Source: Nothophaeocryptopus gaeumannii
Lineage: Eukaryota; Ascomycota; Dothideomycetes; Mycosphaerellales; Mycosphaerellaceae
NCBI GenBank assembly: GCA_031771865.1
Contig: JASISA010000001.1
Coordinates: forward strand, 1,860,001-1,924,000
Direction of reading: 5' to 3'
Length of the DNA: 64,000 nt
The notes below the pieces were generated by a model, which saw nothing but the letters and a program-made list of their open reading frames with translations, was not told the origin of the DNA and ran no database searches. The position numbers and the translations under genes were made by a program. Positions 11,159-20,950 of the stretch are shown here, one piece after another (the first letter of the stretch is position 1; the number at the start of each line of letters is the position of its first letter).

Positions 11159-11574
11159 TCAGGTTGGAGTTCGACGTATGAATGGTACGAGTACGAATGC
11201 TATATTTAAGTCCATGGAGAGGTCCTGCAGCGAAGGGAAGTCAGAAGCCACGGCTTTAGATCGGAACTTCGCGATTCGCTCGGCCCGCCTTGGCATCGGC
11301 TTCTTACCTCTGCGAATGCCGACATGGCCCAAGCTCTCCAGAAATTCCACCTCCCTCGAAACTTCTTCCGCTGCCTTCCCTTCCTTCTCCATCACTTTCA
11401 CGCACTCTTTTAGACAGTGAAGGCAAGCATGCCTTCGGTCTGGCTTTCTGTCAGTATCGTTGGTCGATCCATTGCTAGTCTTCGATTTTGAGGAGCGGAG
11501 AGGGAGACAGTAGGAACTATAAGAGCTGGCCACGCACAGTTGATTGTGTGGGCGGTGTCAGAAGGTCCGGACAT
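11159..11574 (-). CDS. probable small spliced gene, function unknown
   Basis: A plausible model starts at ATG 11574 (MSGPSDTAHTIN). It splices from a GTGCGT donor at 11537 to a CAG acceptor at 11440, preceded by an ACTGAC branch site, and continues into a charged, probably coiled-coil segment with a CLHCLKEC cysteine cluster. A second donor (GTAAGA, 11307) may end that exon; the 3' part is unclear, and the end given is that of the open frame. No family recognised. Confidence 0.35.
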
Positions 11575-11859
11575 ACTTTTGTGATACAAGGGGGAAGTAG
11601 TGAGATGAAGAGAGGGTGGAAGGGCAAGATACGAAGAGATTGCTTGGATATCCTGAAGCGGCGCCGCGCTGTGGTGGAGGACTAGGCGTGTGTCCAAACC
11701 CGCCTTCGCTGCATGGGACCGCGTTGCGCCGCGATGGGCATCAGTCGCTCAGCGGCTCTGTATACCCGTTTGCGACTTCATCGCGTCTTTTCGATCTGGT
11801 AGAAGCGATTGTTGCGCACTGTCTTGCTCCTCCCACGTGTAAGTCTTCTTGCTTTTGCT

Positions 11860-12252
11860 TCATAAGCGGTATCCGTGCTTCTCCTCTCCCTGAACCTGTG
11901 CAGCATATTGGAAGACCTTATCCGCCAAATCGCACAGCATAGCCGCCTCCTTCTTCCGGCCGAACTGAAAGAGCAGCGCTCCAGCGTCCGCCACTCCGTT
12001 GCCAGCACAAAAGATGTTGGCTGAATCCTTGTACTTCGCGCAGTAGCCCTTCATATCGAAGACGTATCGTCGGTTCGAGAAGAAGTATTCGACGAGTTGC
12101 TCTTCGGTCGAGTCCATTACGTCCGCGAAGGTCTCCGCGATGACATGGGTTCCTTTGGTCTCGCCGGTGTGGTAGAATCGGGCGTAGGCGCCCTCGAACT
12201 CATTGAGGAGGCGTCGCTCATGCCAAGTCTGGCGTTTGGAGGACGATGCCAT
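11860..12252 (-). CDS. hypothetical protein, 130 residues
   Basis: A single uninterrupted frame from ATG 12252 with balanced coding composition. It is rich in aromatic and charged residues, with no signal peptide or membrane segment. The C-terminal half looks helical (repeat-like RKKEAAMLCDLADKVFQYA). No motif or family is recognised; probably a small soluble protein. Confidence 0.5.
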   Translation of the reverse strand: MASSSKRQTWHERRLLNEFEGAYARFYHTGETKGTHVIAETFADVMDSTEEQLVEYFFSNRRYVFDMKGYCAKYKDSANIFCAGNGVADAGALLFQFGRKKEAAMLCDLADKVFQYAAQVQGEEKHGYRL

Positions 12253-12255
12253 TTT

Positions 12256-12980
12256 GTCCAGACCGGTACTTAGGTACTGTGAGTGACCGGCGCAGGTGGT
12301 GCTTGTTGAGCCCGTGGGTGTTGAGTCGAGGACTTTTCGTGTTCAATCGAGGTGGTTCAAGTGTTGGCTGACTTAGTGGGTGTTATCGTATTATCTTTCC
12401 GGCGGTGGCGCAAAGAGCTTGGCTGAAGACTCGATGTCTACGAAGATGTAGCTTTGCTCCAGAAGAGACCTGCTCCCTCGCGCTTTTGTGCGTGTCTAGT
12501 CTGAGGACAGCGGGAAGTCTCGCGGCAGGTGTCTGTGAGGACGACCAAGAATTTTCCAAGATCGTGATTGCCAGAAGATGATACGAAGGCGTCTTGGGCA
12601 GTATGCCTGTCTCGTCGAGCAGGATCAGTCACTGTTCACCTGCATGGATGTGCATGTGCATGTGGCGTGTCTAATGCCGTGAGAGGCGTAAGTGCAGCTC
12701 AAGCTATGTCGAAACTTGAGCCTGTTGTCTCTCGTGGTACAAGAAGCGTTGAAGATGTCCTGTGCTGGAGCTTCTGCAAGCAATCCGCAATTTTCGTTTT
12801 GTGATTGGCGGCTTGCGTTTGTTTAATTGCATGTGAAAGTATCTCGGCGGGATGCCAAGACTGACGTTGAAGCTGTCTCATGAGGAAGTCGCGCCTTACA
12901 TGATCACAACTCGTGCCTTCTTCGCAGAGACAGTTGAGCGGAACAGAGACATGCTTTATATCCTGACGTTCTACACGATC
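12256..12980. other. intergenic region, nothing recognised
   Basis: Contains a small GTGCATGT-type repeat near 12645-12665. ORFs here are short shadows without coding character. Confidence 0.4.
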
Positions 12981-12985
12981 AATAT

Positions 12986-14051
12986 CTAAATGTTCGACGG
13001 CCGGTTCAGTCCCTTCAACCTATGCTCAAAGTCCTTGGCAGGAATATCCTGGACTTTTTCCGTCCTCTTCAATTGAACACCACTTCTCTTCTCCCAGCCG
13101 ACCAGTACCTTACTGTGGTCAGCCATTGGCTCGATCTCTTTCAATGCATCGGCGAGATATCCTCTCAACAATTGCGGCAGATCTGCCTGGAACTCGTTGT
13201 GCTTCATGAAGTCCTGCGTGATGCCCAGATCCTTCACCAATAACGCTAGACCGAAACCACTGTTATATCTGCCGGTGATACCGTCTCTTCTGATTGGATC
13301 CAATGTAGGAAAGCAAACGCCAGTGCCAACATTCAGGACATCGATCATCTGCTGAGGATCCAGGCCGTATTTCTGGCCGGTGACCAAGCTGTCGCTGAGC
13401 GCGCATAGAGAGCTTGCCATGATGTAGTTGTTCAAAGTCTTCATCGCGTGTCCGTTGCCTAGCTTGCCCATGTGGAACACGTACCCAGCCATCGTCTTGA
13501 TGATAGGCTCGGCCTTCTCGAACGTCTCGCGAGAGTCAGAGCCAACCATGTACGTAGATTCGCCCTCGTCGGTTGCATGCATGTAGGTTTGAGTGATTGG
13601 CGAGTCTACGAGTTGAAGCTGATGTTGAGCGAGCTCTTTGCCGAGGGCGATCGTATCGAAGGGCGAAGACGAGGATGTGTCGATTATGATAGTCCCTTCA
13701 ATCACGGTTAACAGTCGATCTCATTGATGAATGTCTTACTTTTTCCTTACCAGGCTTCAACGCCTTAGCGAAGCTGTCCTTTCCGAGCAAAACTTCTCTC
13801 ACGATCCCACCATGCGGAAGCATTGTCACAACAACCTCGCATTCCGCAAACGCCTCAGGCTTGCCATTTGCTGCTGTTGTGTTCTTCCACTCTGAAGCAG
13901 CTCTTTGGACCTTCGCATCGTCTGCATCGTGAACGACCAGATTGTATCCTCCTTTTGGCAGATTCGAGGCTATGGAGAAACCAGCGTTACCAAGTCCAAT
14001 GAAGCCAACATTCCTCACTGCGGGAGGCTGGCCGTTGGTTTGTGGAGGCAT
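12986..14051 (-). CDS. beta-hydroxyacid dehydrogenase (3-hydroxyisobutyrate/6-phosphogluconate dehydrogenase-like)
   Basis: Two exons. Exon 1 is 14051-13751. The 55-nt intron 13750-13696 has a GTAAGG donor and a GTTAAC branch site. Exon 2 is 13695-12986. The joined frame gives 336 residues and restores the expected KPGTIIIDTSSS segment. An N-terminal Rossmann fold has GFIGLGNAG. The catalytic-lysine region reads GNGHAMKTLNNYI. The substrate loop after DSPIT reads QTYMHA, where typical family members have a GG pair, so the substrate is probably not the classical one. NAD(P)-dependent oxidation of a beta-hydroxy acid is expected. The acceptor is the unusual AAG, but no better one restores the frame. 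Confidence 0.85.
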
Positions 14052-14266
14052 GTTCGTTTGGTATGTAAGTGGTGCTGCTACTAGAAGGATGGGGAGATTT
14101 ATGAGATGGGTAGAAATACGACCTTTCCTACCTGTTATACTTAATCCTCTGCGATGATCTCTTGCGACTTCGGACGGGAGGCACTCGGTCATTGGCACTT
14201 TGGGAGGAGAGAGCTACCGAGCTTCTCAGTCTTCCAATGCGGAGCTGAACGCCGTGAAGTTGGACT

Positions 14267-14767
14267 CTAGGCCAGAGGCAGGTCAGCCGGGGGTTGTTCA
14301 AACTCTAAAACCAGCACCACCCTCTTCTTCTTCCCATCGCCATCAGCCACGTCGGTCATGACACTGGCATCGACCTGGCCTGCTGAATGTCGCCAAATCT
14401 CGTAGGATGCGCTGACCTGCTTAAAACGTCTGCAGCGAGCATAGAATCCTTCCGCCAAACGCTAGAGAGTTCCCAGACCCGGATATATCACCCAACATTC
14501 GCGGGCCTCCAAGGTCGGAGGTACAGACACAAGGACTGGAGCTTCATGCGAAAGGCAGCTGTCACTTTCGATCATTCCAGCGGCTGGCATCAGCGAACGC
14601 TTATGGTGTCTCGCCAGTGTCTCACGAAAAGGACCAGAGCCATTCGCTACTGAGGCCACTCGATGCTCCTTCTCTGTGGCCACCTGGCTCTGTGCAGACC
14701 ATTCGTCGCAATCGTTATCATGGACAGAGGCGCAAAGTCTTCTCGGGACCGGAGCTGGAGTTTTCAT
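14267..14767 (-). pseudogene. hypothetical coding segment with an in-frame TAG
   Basis: One frame carries coding-like sequence on both sides of a TAG at 14460-14462: ECWVIYPGLGTL before it, and RLAEGFYARCRRFKQVSASYE to a natural-looking end after it. It is either a nonsense-mutated small gene or one with an intron ending at the CTCTAG that contains the stop; no convincing donor with a branch site is visible. No family recognised. Confidence 0.3.
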
Positions 14768-14769
14768 AC

Positions 14770-15438
14770 CCCTTGTGTGCTTGTGATGGAATGTGTGTTG
14801 GTCATCGAGGCCTCCACTTGCTCATCCGCTTGAACGCATCAATGTCTCATTTCAGTTGCCGTACTCACAGAAGCATGCAATGCGCATCAGGTCGTGGCAG
14901 TCGAAGCAATGGGCGTATTGTATAAGGCTGGAGCAACTGAGAGGTTGGAGCGCATTGTTCCATATTTCCCCAGCCTCCCGTCGCTTGCGGTTTCACGACC
15001 TGTCTCGCGACGTCACAGCCTCGTTCGCCTTGGAGAACCTGTCGCAGCGCTGAGCATTTCAAGCGACTCGACCTCGCGCATATTCGACCCTGTCATGTCT
15101 GCTGACACCGCCGTCATATCCGTCGCTGCTGCGTGAAGACTGTGATTGCCTGAGGCACAGAGGCTGAACTTCGGCATATGGAAGCTTCGCGTAGCTTCCA
15201 TTCTATCATGTGACGCAAGTTGAGAGAGGCCCACTCGCCTTGTTCTTTGCTCTTGAACATGCGGATTGACCAGCATTCGCTTCTTGCAAACCTGGCACAA
15301 CGATCACTTTGAACAACTCAATTCGCCTCTCTAAATTTCTGATCTACGATTGGTCACACACAAACGACCGGGCCTCAGTGCCAGCATCTGACCTTACTCT
15401 ACGACTCTACGACTTTACGAGCACACGACAGCTACGCC
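14770..15438. other. promoter region of the DnaJ gene, no other gene
   Basis: No supported ORF. The last about 130 bases before ATG 15440 are C/T-rich with repeated CTACGACT-like runs, consistent with a 5' UTR. Confidence 0.4.
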
Positions 15439-15439
15439 A

Positions 15440-16549
15440 ATGGTAGCGGACACGAAGCTATACGATCGCCTCGGCGTATCAGCAACAGCATCACAGGATG
15501 AGATCAAGAAGGCATATAGAAAACAGGCTCTCAAGAACCATCCCGACAAGAACCCTGCGGGGGCCGACAAGTTCAAAGAGGCTTCTGAAGCATACGAGAT
15601 TCTCAGCGATCCTGAGAAGAGAAAGAACTATGACAATTATGGATATGATTTCATAACGGGCAACGCTGGCCCGCCTCCGGAAGCTGGCGGAGACAATCCC
15701 TTCGCTGGCGGAGGCTACAGCAGTGGAGGCAAGCCAGGAGGATTTGGAGGTATGCCCGGTGGAGGTGGAGCCAGGACGTTCCACTTCAGCACAGGAGGAG
15801 GCGGACGAGGAGGGTTCGGAGGCTTCAGCGACCCGAAAGACATCTTCGCAGAGTTCATGCGAGGAGGCGGAGCAGGCATGGCAGGTGTCGCAGACGACGA
15901 TGACTTCCTGGGAGGCTTCTCCAGTTTCGGTGGAACTCCTTTCGGCGGTGCGAGAGCGGCTGGTGGACGAAGTGCCAGCAATCCGTACAACAGACGGCGA
16001 GAGCAAGAAGTTGAGACCACTGTCGTTGAGAAGCCGCTACCCGTATCGCTCGAGGATATCTACAATGGCACAACGAAGAAGCTCAAGGTCCAACGCAAGA
16101 CCTTTGACGCCCAAACGGGCAAGCAGGCTGTCGAGGACAAGATACTCAGCGTGCCAATCAAGCGCGGTCTGAAGCCTGGCAGCAAGATCAAGTACCCAGA
16201 CATGGGCGATCAAGTCGAAGGCGGCGTGCAGGACCTTCATTTCATCGTCAAAGAGAAAGCGCACCCGCTGTTCACACGCGAAGGAGATGACATCAAGCAC
16301 ACTGTCGAGATCAGCTTGAAAGAAGCATTGACCGGCTGGAGCAAGACAGTACAGACAATCGACGGAAAGCAACTGAACGTCTCAAGTGCTGGTCCAACAA
16401 ATCCAGATTGGAAAGAACGATTCCCCGGTCAAGGCATGCCCAAGAGCAAGACGCCCAACGTGAGAGGAGACTTTGTCGTCGGCGTCAAGATCAAGTTCCC
16501 AACGAGTCTTACGGCGCAACAAAAGCAGCAGCTCAAGGAGATCTTGTAG
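15440..16549 (+). CDS. SIS1: Type II (class B) DnaJ/Hsp40 co-chaperone, Sis1-like
   Basis: A 369-residue Hsp40. The N-terminal J domain (residues 5-70) has the HPD motif at 34-36. A long Gly/Phe-rich linker follows (about 75-185, with GGFGG and GGSSG-type repeats and a DxDDF stretch), then two beta-rich C-terminal substrate-binding domains (about 190-369). There is no CxxCxGxG zinc finger, which makes it class B (Sis1/Psi1) rather than Ydj1. It stimulates Hsp70 ATPase in cytosol and nucleus and is essential in yeast. Intron-less. ATG 15440 is at the exact start of the J domain. Confidence 0.92.
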   Translation: MVADTKLYDRLGVSATASQDEIKKAYRKQALKNHPDKNPAGADKFKEASEAYEILSDPEKRKNYDNYGYDFITGNAGPPPEAGGDNPFAGGGYSSGGKPGGFGGMPGGGGARTFHFSTGGGGRGGFGGFSDPKDIFAEFMRGGGAGMAGVADDDDFLGGFSSFGGTPFGGARAAGGRSASNPYNRRREQEVETTVVEKPLPVSLEDIYNGTTKKLKVQRKTFDAQTGKQAVEDKILSVPIKRGLKPGSKIKYPDMGDQVEGGVQDLHFIVKEKAHPLFTREGDDIKHTVEISLKEALTGWSKTVQTIDGKQLNVSSAGPTNPDWKERFPGQGMPKSKTPNVRGDFVVGVKIKFPTSLTAQQKQQLKEIL

Positions 16550-17147
16550 AGTGATGAACCTCGGAGAGACTCTGCGGGTGCCGACGGCATGGGTGGTCTG
16601 CGTGTTTGATACTTTGAAGTTTCTGCTTTTGCATAGCGTGGCGCTGGTCGGTGTTCATGGCGCTGCTTTGCGGAGTGATAGCGTCGTGGGTCGTCGGATT
16701 ATGGAAATATGCGGTAATTTGCATAGATGACAATGAGATATATGTTCTACGTCCAAGATTTGTGCTAGTTTTTATTCTTTCCAAGCCCAATTGCTCCGAT
16801 GCTCGCCATTGATAAGATTCCGTAGGTCGCAAAATGCAGGAGCGGGATATACAGCTGATCGATATCCACAAGCATATGACGACTTTGCAAGGCCTTACTA
16901 CATCAGTCAGAATAGACAGATCGTTAGTGCGTCGTGTGCCATTACTCAAATTCTTGGCATATGAAGGAATGATCAGCATCTTGCACACGACACCCATTGT
17001 ATTCGCTTCCAGGCTGTTTTCACCATGGTGTTTTAACGTCTTGAGACAAAAGAGTATATATACAGCGAGATTCACCTACTTACATCACGTGAAGCATCTA
17101 TGGGTGAGTCTCCCTTAAAACCATTACTACATGATCAGTAAACTGAC
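16550..17147. other. 3' UTR/intergenic, no gene supported
   Basis: A 180-codon minus-strand ORF is open here but has no coding character. The segment is probably the DnaJ 3' UTR plus spacer before the tRNA. Confidence 0.4.
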
Positions 17148-17219
17148 AATGCCGAAGTCTAATGGTTAGGATTGCCGCCTTCCAAGCGGCAGGTTCGGGT
17201 TCAATTCCCGATGGATGCA
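17148..17219 (+). tRNA. tRNA-Gly(UCC)-like, acceptor stem imperfect
   Basis: D arm GTCTAATGGTTAGGAT, anticodon stem GCCGC/GCGGC with loop CTTCCAA (anticodon TCC), and T arm TCGGG/CCCGA with loop TTCAATT are all intact, including a B box GGTTCAATTCC. A T4 run for Pol III termination follows at about 17226. The 3' acceptor strand TGGATGC would need a 5' strand GCATCCA. The actual 5' bases AATGCCG pair only at the three inner positions. It is therefore either a pseudogene or a diverged gene. Confidence 0.65.
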
Positions 17220-17224
17220 CGTTC

Positions 17225-17765
17225 TCTTTTGCTTCGGAAATGGTTGTGGAAAGGGTGTGTTGTGTCGGGCGATCGACGTTGGTTCAGCTTGACTTTCACA
17301 CTTTTTGCCGCCAAGCTTTGCTTGTCTCGGTTCTTTTGCACGATGAAACGCTGCTGGGGGCTTGAAACAATACCCTGGGATACCCATAGCCTCTTCAATT
17401 GATGTCGTTCATGCGAAGTTGTATTTGTTGCTCGAAATCTCAGATTTCACTCAACTTTCACGCGCCAAGACTTTTCTTTGGCGTGAGTTGTCTTTGCATT
17501 TGTGCTCTACTTGAACGACGGCATGCTGCTTCTGAAGTTATGGAACAGGCGTGTCTGATATTGGTTCTCTGCATTTGGGGTTTGATGGATGATCTGAACG
17601 ATTTGACTTTACTCACCATCTTCATATGCCAAAACTTATCACCCGCGGAAGGTGCGATGCGGTTACAAACATTATCTGAAGGCATATAGTCAATCAGCCA
17701 CTACAGCCCGAGACAAATACACGATCCTTTTTACATATTGGTTTGGATGGACAATCCATACGTTC
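17225..17765. other. intergenic region, nothing recognised
   Basis: Pol III terminator T run at its left end, otherwise no coding or structural feature seen. Confidence 0.4.
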
Positions 17766-17769
17766 TCAT

Positions 17770-19494
17770 CTATACCTTCAAATCTCCCAAAACCTTCTCT
17801 GTCAAAGCCAACATCTTCTCTTCCTGCAACCTCTTCCCCGTCAGCTGCAAACTCACCATCAACCCGTGCGAAAGCTCCGGGTCATACTGCTTCTGCGTCT
17901 GGGCGTCTGCCTCACTAAACGTCTGCAATGTACTATCCAGAACATCCTTCGCGTTGTCCACTTTGATCCCCGTCGGGAACGACACAGAACTATAATCCAA
18001 AATATTGAAAACACCCGTATAACCAACATGTTTAATCTCTCCTGCTCTCGGCGCTCCAGCGTAGGGCGTTACAGGTCCAAGGATGGCGTCCAGTCCCCCG
18101 ACGGCTTCCCATCGATCGAGATATCGTTTTGCGAGTGCTGTTCGTTGGTTGTGTGTTTTCCAGAGTTGGTGGACACCCATTTCTTTCGCTGATTCGTAGG
18201 CGGCCATTTCTGGTCGGAAGGGCTCATTGACGGGTTTGAGGATATCGCGAACGGAGTTTCCGCCATCTGCGACGAAGAACTTTTCGAGGAGTTTGACCGC
18301 TTCGGGATGGTCCGTGGATGGCCAGTCGATGATTTCGTAGCCTTTGGATTTCAACTGGGAAACGATTTCTTTCAATGCACGGGTTACAGGTGGTGTTGGA
18401 TGTATAAGGCCGTTGTCCCAAAGGACTGCGATCTTAGGTTTGGCAGGGAGCGAGTCCTGCCGCCAGGGAACCTCTATGCATTTGGGATCCTTGAGCCAGG
18501 GAGCAGTGTTGACGATATTCTGAGCATACAGACGAAGATCTGCGATGCTGTGTGCCATAGGACCGTGCACACTGGCAACAGCTTCTTGGCCTGCGAGACC
18601 TGATCGTGCATCGAAATGTGGGAAGCTGCAGAGCGAAGCGGAGAAGGTCAGCGAGTGTCTCAGACATCGATGGCTTCCAGCCTCTCATTTCTTACCGGCC
18701 GAAAGATGGTCTGATGGTAAAGATGCCTGTGCATGCTGCTGGGATTCTGAGAGAGCCACCAATATCTGTGCCTACACCTAGTGGGCTGCCATGGAGAGCG
18801 ATCAGAGCACTCGCCTCCTGGCGAGCCGCCTGACGTCGTAGCGCGGTTGTTGGGATTTGACGTTCGTCCGTAGCAGTTGTTAACAGTCTCGGCGATCATC
18901 ATTGCCGTTGGAACATTCGTCTTCACATATGGTACCGCTCCAAGATTCTTCAAAGTCGTGACTATGGTGCTCTCTTGTTTCAATGGCTCCTCGGCCCAGC
19001 TACAAAATCCGACCGAAGATGGGTAGCCAGGAATGTTGAAGTTGTCCTTCAGTGACACAGGCAGGCCATGCAGTGGACCAGTGACCTTTCCAGTCTTCTC
19101 AAACTCGGCGTCCAGATTCTTCGCTCGTTCGATAGCATCGTTGAACATTATAACTGTCAAGCAGCTGGTCTATCAGAGTGGTCAGTGTTGAGGGCTCAAA
19201 TTGGTAGGGAAGCCATACCAATTGATGTGCAATAGCAGCTCTTTTGCAGAACGCTCTTATGACAGCCTCAGCCTTCCACACGCCATCTGCAATTTTGGAT
19301 ACAATGTCCGTCGCGGGGGACTCTGTGATAGCCAGCTGCTTAACATCCAGAATGCCAGACTTAGCAGGGAAGCCGGTAACGTCCAGTACATCATTTCCTG
19401 GTAACTGATCCTGTGGAATCTTCCATTCTGAAGGTATATCGTCCAGAACCTTTTGCTTCGCTCTGGCCGAGATCTCTTCCCACTGCTCAGGCAT
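17770..19494 (-). pseudogene. amidase (acetamidase-like, amidase-signature family) with a 2-nt frameshift
   Basis: Model: ATG 19494; exon 1 to 19219; intron 19218-19170; exon 2 from 19169 to 18696; intron 18695-18626; last exon 18625-17770. The chain shows the amidase-signature Ser-cisSer-Lys set: Lys in VSLKDN, cis-Ser in SGGSPGGE, and nucleophile Ser in GTDIGGSLR. The middle exon changes frame right after GGSPGGE (near 18809): the expected next residues ALIALHGSPLG are encoded two bases out of phase, with no intron signal. Read as given, the product would stop before the nucleophile. Everything else looks intact, so the lesion is recent or a sequencing error. Unmutated, it would be a roughly 550-residue cytosolic amide hydrolase. 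Confidence 0.75.
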
Positions 19495-20040
19495 TGTGTA
19501 GGATTGAACAGAAACCAGAAGGAACGCTGACAACTGAAATGTACGCTGAAGACTTGAGAATAGCTGACAGTACGAAAGGAACAACGAGAAGAAGAATGTA
19601 TACCTGTACCTACCACGCCGCCGCTTAGGAAGCTTTCGCCGCAATGCTGCATTTTGGTTGATGATGTCGTGGCCGTGCCGAGGACGGGCAGCGGGAGAAG
19701 TGCAGATGCCACGTCGGGTTGGCCTATCAATTCTCTTGGCGCCGATCTCGCAGAATCAGTACGGCGTACCATAGGATTGAACTGGCAGTCCATGGACCTA
19801 AGGATTCTAGGGTGCGTCTCTGTTGCATTCACTTACACCGTCAGGTGCAGACCACGTCCCGATACGGAAGTTGTGACAGGTCCCAAGCTTTGGTCATGAC
19901 TCTGGGCTTCGATGTCCTCTCCTAGGGCCTACTGCTAGGCCACTGCGACCGAGCATACGAGACGAATACCCACTTGGCTGGAGAGCAAGTCCAAAGAATT
20001 GAGGTCAAAGTAGAGGATATAACACGACGTCATTTCCAAA

Positions 20041-20814
20041 ATGGCCACGGCCTCTCACCTCCACGCCCTCCTCCTTCTCTCCGACTCCGCCCTTCCCCTG
20101 GGCTCTTTCGCCTTCTCCTCTGGCCTCGAATCCTTCCTCGCCCACAAGTCCCTCTCCGGCCTCCATTCCGCCTCCTCTGCCAAAAAGCTCGCTGCTTTTG
20201 ATGTCTTCTTGTCTCAAGCGATCCAAAACATCTCCTCAACCTCCCTCCCCTACGTCCTCGAAGCCTACCACCACCCACAGAGACTGACAGACCTGGACAA
20301 CGACTTCGATGCCTCCACACCCTGCACAGTCGCCTGCCGCGCCTCCATCGCCCAAGGTCGCGCCTTAGTAGGCGTATGGGAGCGCGCCTTATCCTCCGCA
20401 GCGAATCAGCAAAGCCCCGCGGCGATCGAAATGACCGATTTCTGTACCCGGCTCAAAACCAACACTCCCGACGTCTATGGCCTCCGTTTAGAGGCCCATT
20501 TCGCCCCACTCTTCGGGATGGTTTGCGCAGCTCTGGGATTGGAGGCAAAGGAGACCGCGTATTTATTTTTGTTGAATCATGCCAAGACGGTTCTGAGTGC
20601 GGCGGTGAGGGCGAGTGTGATGGGTCCGTATCAGAGTCAGGGGGTGCTGGCGAGTGCGGGTTTGCAGAGCCACATCAATGCGTGTGTTGGGGAGATGATG
20701 GGGCAAGATGAGGGAAGGGGTGCGAGGCATGATGAGGCGGTTGTTACTGTACCGACGATGGATCTTTGGATGGGGAGGCATGAGTTGCTTTATTCGAGGA
20801 TCTTTAATTCTTGA
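20041..20814 (+). CDS. ureF: Urease accessory protein UreF
   Basis: A 257-residue protein beginning with the UreF hallmark LLLLSDSALPLGSFAFSSGLE, followed by the helical fold of the family and the conserved C-terminal region with SAAVRASVMGPYQSQ. UreF acts with UreD/UreG to load nickel into urease, controlling GTP-dependent metallocentre assembly. Intron-less, standing alone; no urease or other accessory gene is in the window. Codon use in the first third is strikingly C-rich at third positions, while the last third is G-rich, though the frame is continuous. Confidence 0.9.
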   Translation: MATASHLHALLLLSDSALPLGSFAFSSGLESFLAHKSLSGLHSASSAKKLAAFDVFLSQAIQNISSTSLPYVLEAYHHPQRLTDLDNDFDASTPCTVACRASIAQGRALVGVWERALSSAANQQSPAAIEMTDFCTRLKTNTPDVYGLRLEAHFAPLFGMVCAALGLEAKETAYLFLLNHAKTVLSAAVRASVMGPYQSQGVLASAGLQSHINACVGEMMGQDEGRGARHDEAVVTVPTMDLWMGRHELLYSRIFNS

Positions 20815-20950
20815 GAATTGGAAGTGGAACTGGTATGTTGGTGATCGTGCAATGTCATGAGATTCGAATCTATGTCTGGGTATCTAGAAGCGCTAACAAC
20901 GACGAAACGCTAAAGGAAGAGCAAGAAGCGAGTGAACGGCGTAAGAAAAG

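Noticed and set aside
15491..16172. long Ser/Pro/Glu-rich ORFs in other frames of the DnaJ gene
   Set aside because: Produced by the repetitive Gly/Phe coding region read out of frame.
16533..17075. 180-codon minus-strand ORF behind the DnaJ gene
   Set aside because: No motif, poor composition, lies in the DnaJ 3' UTR/spacer.
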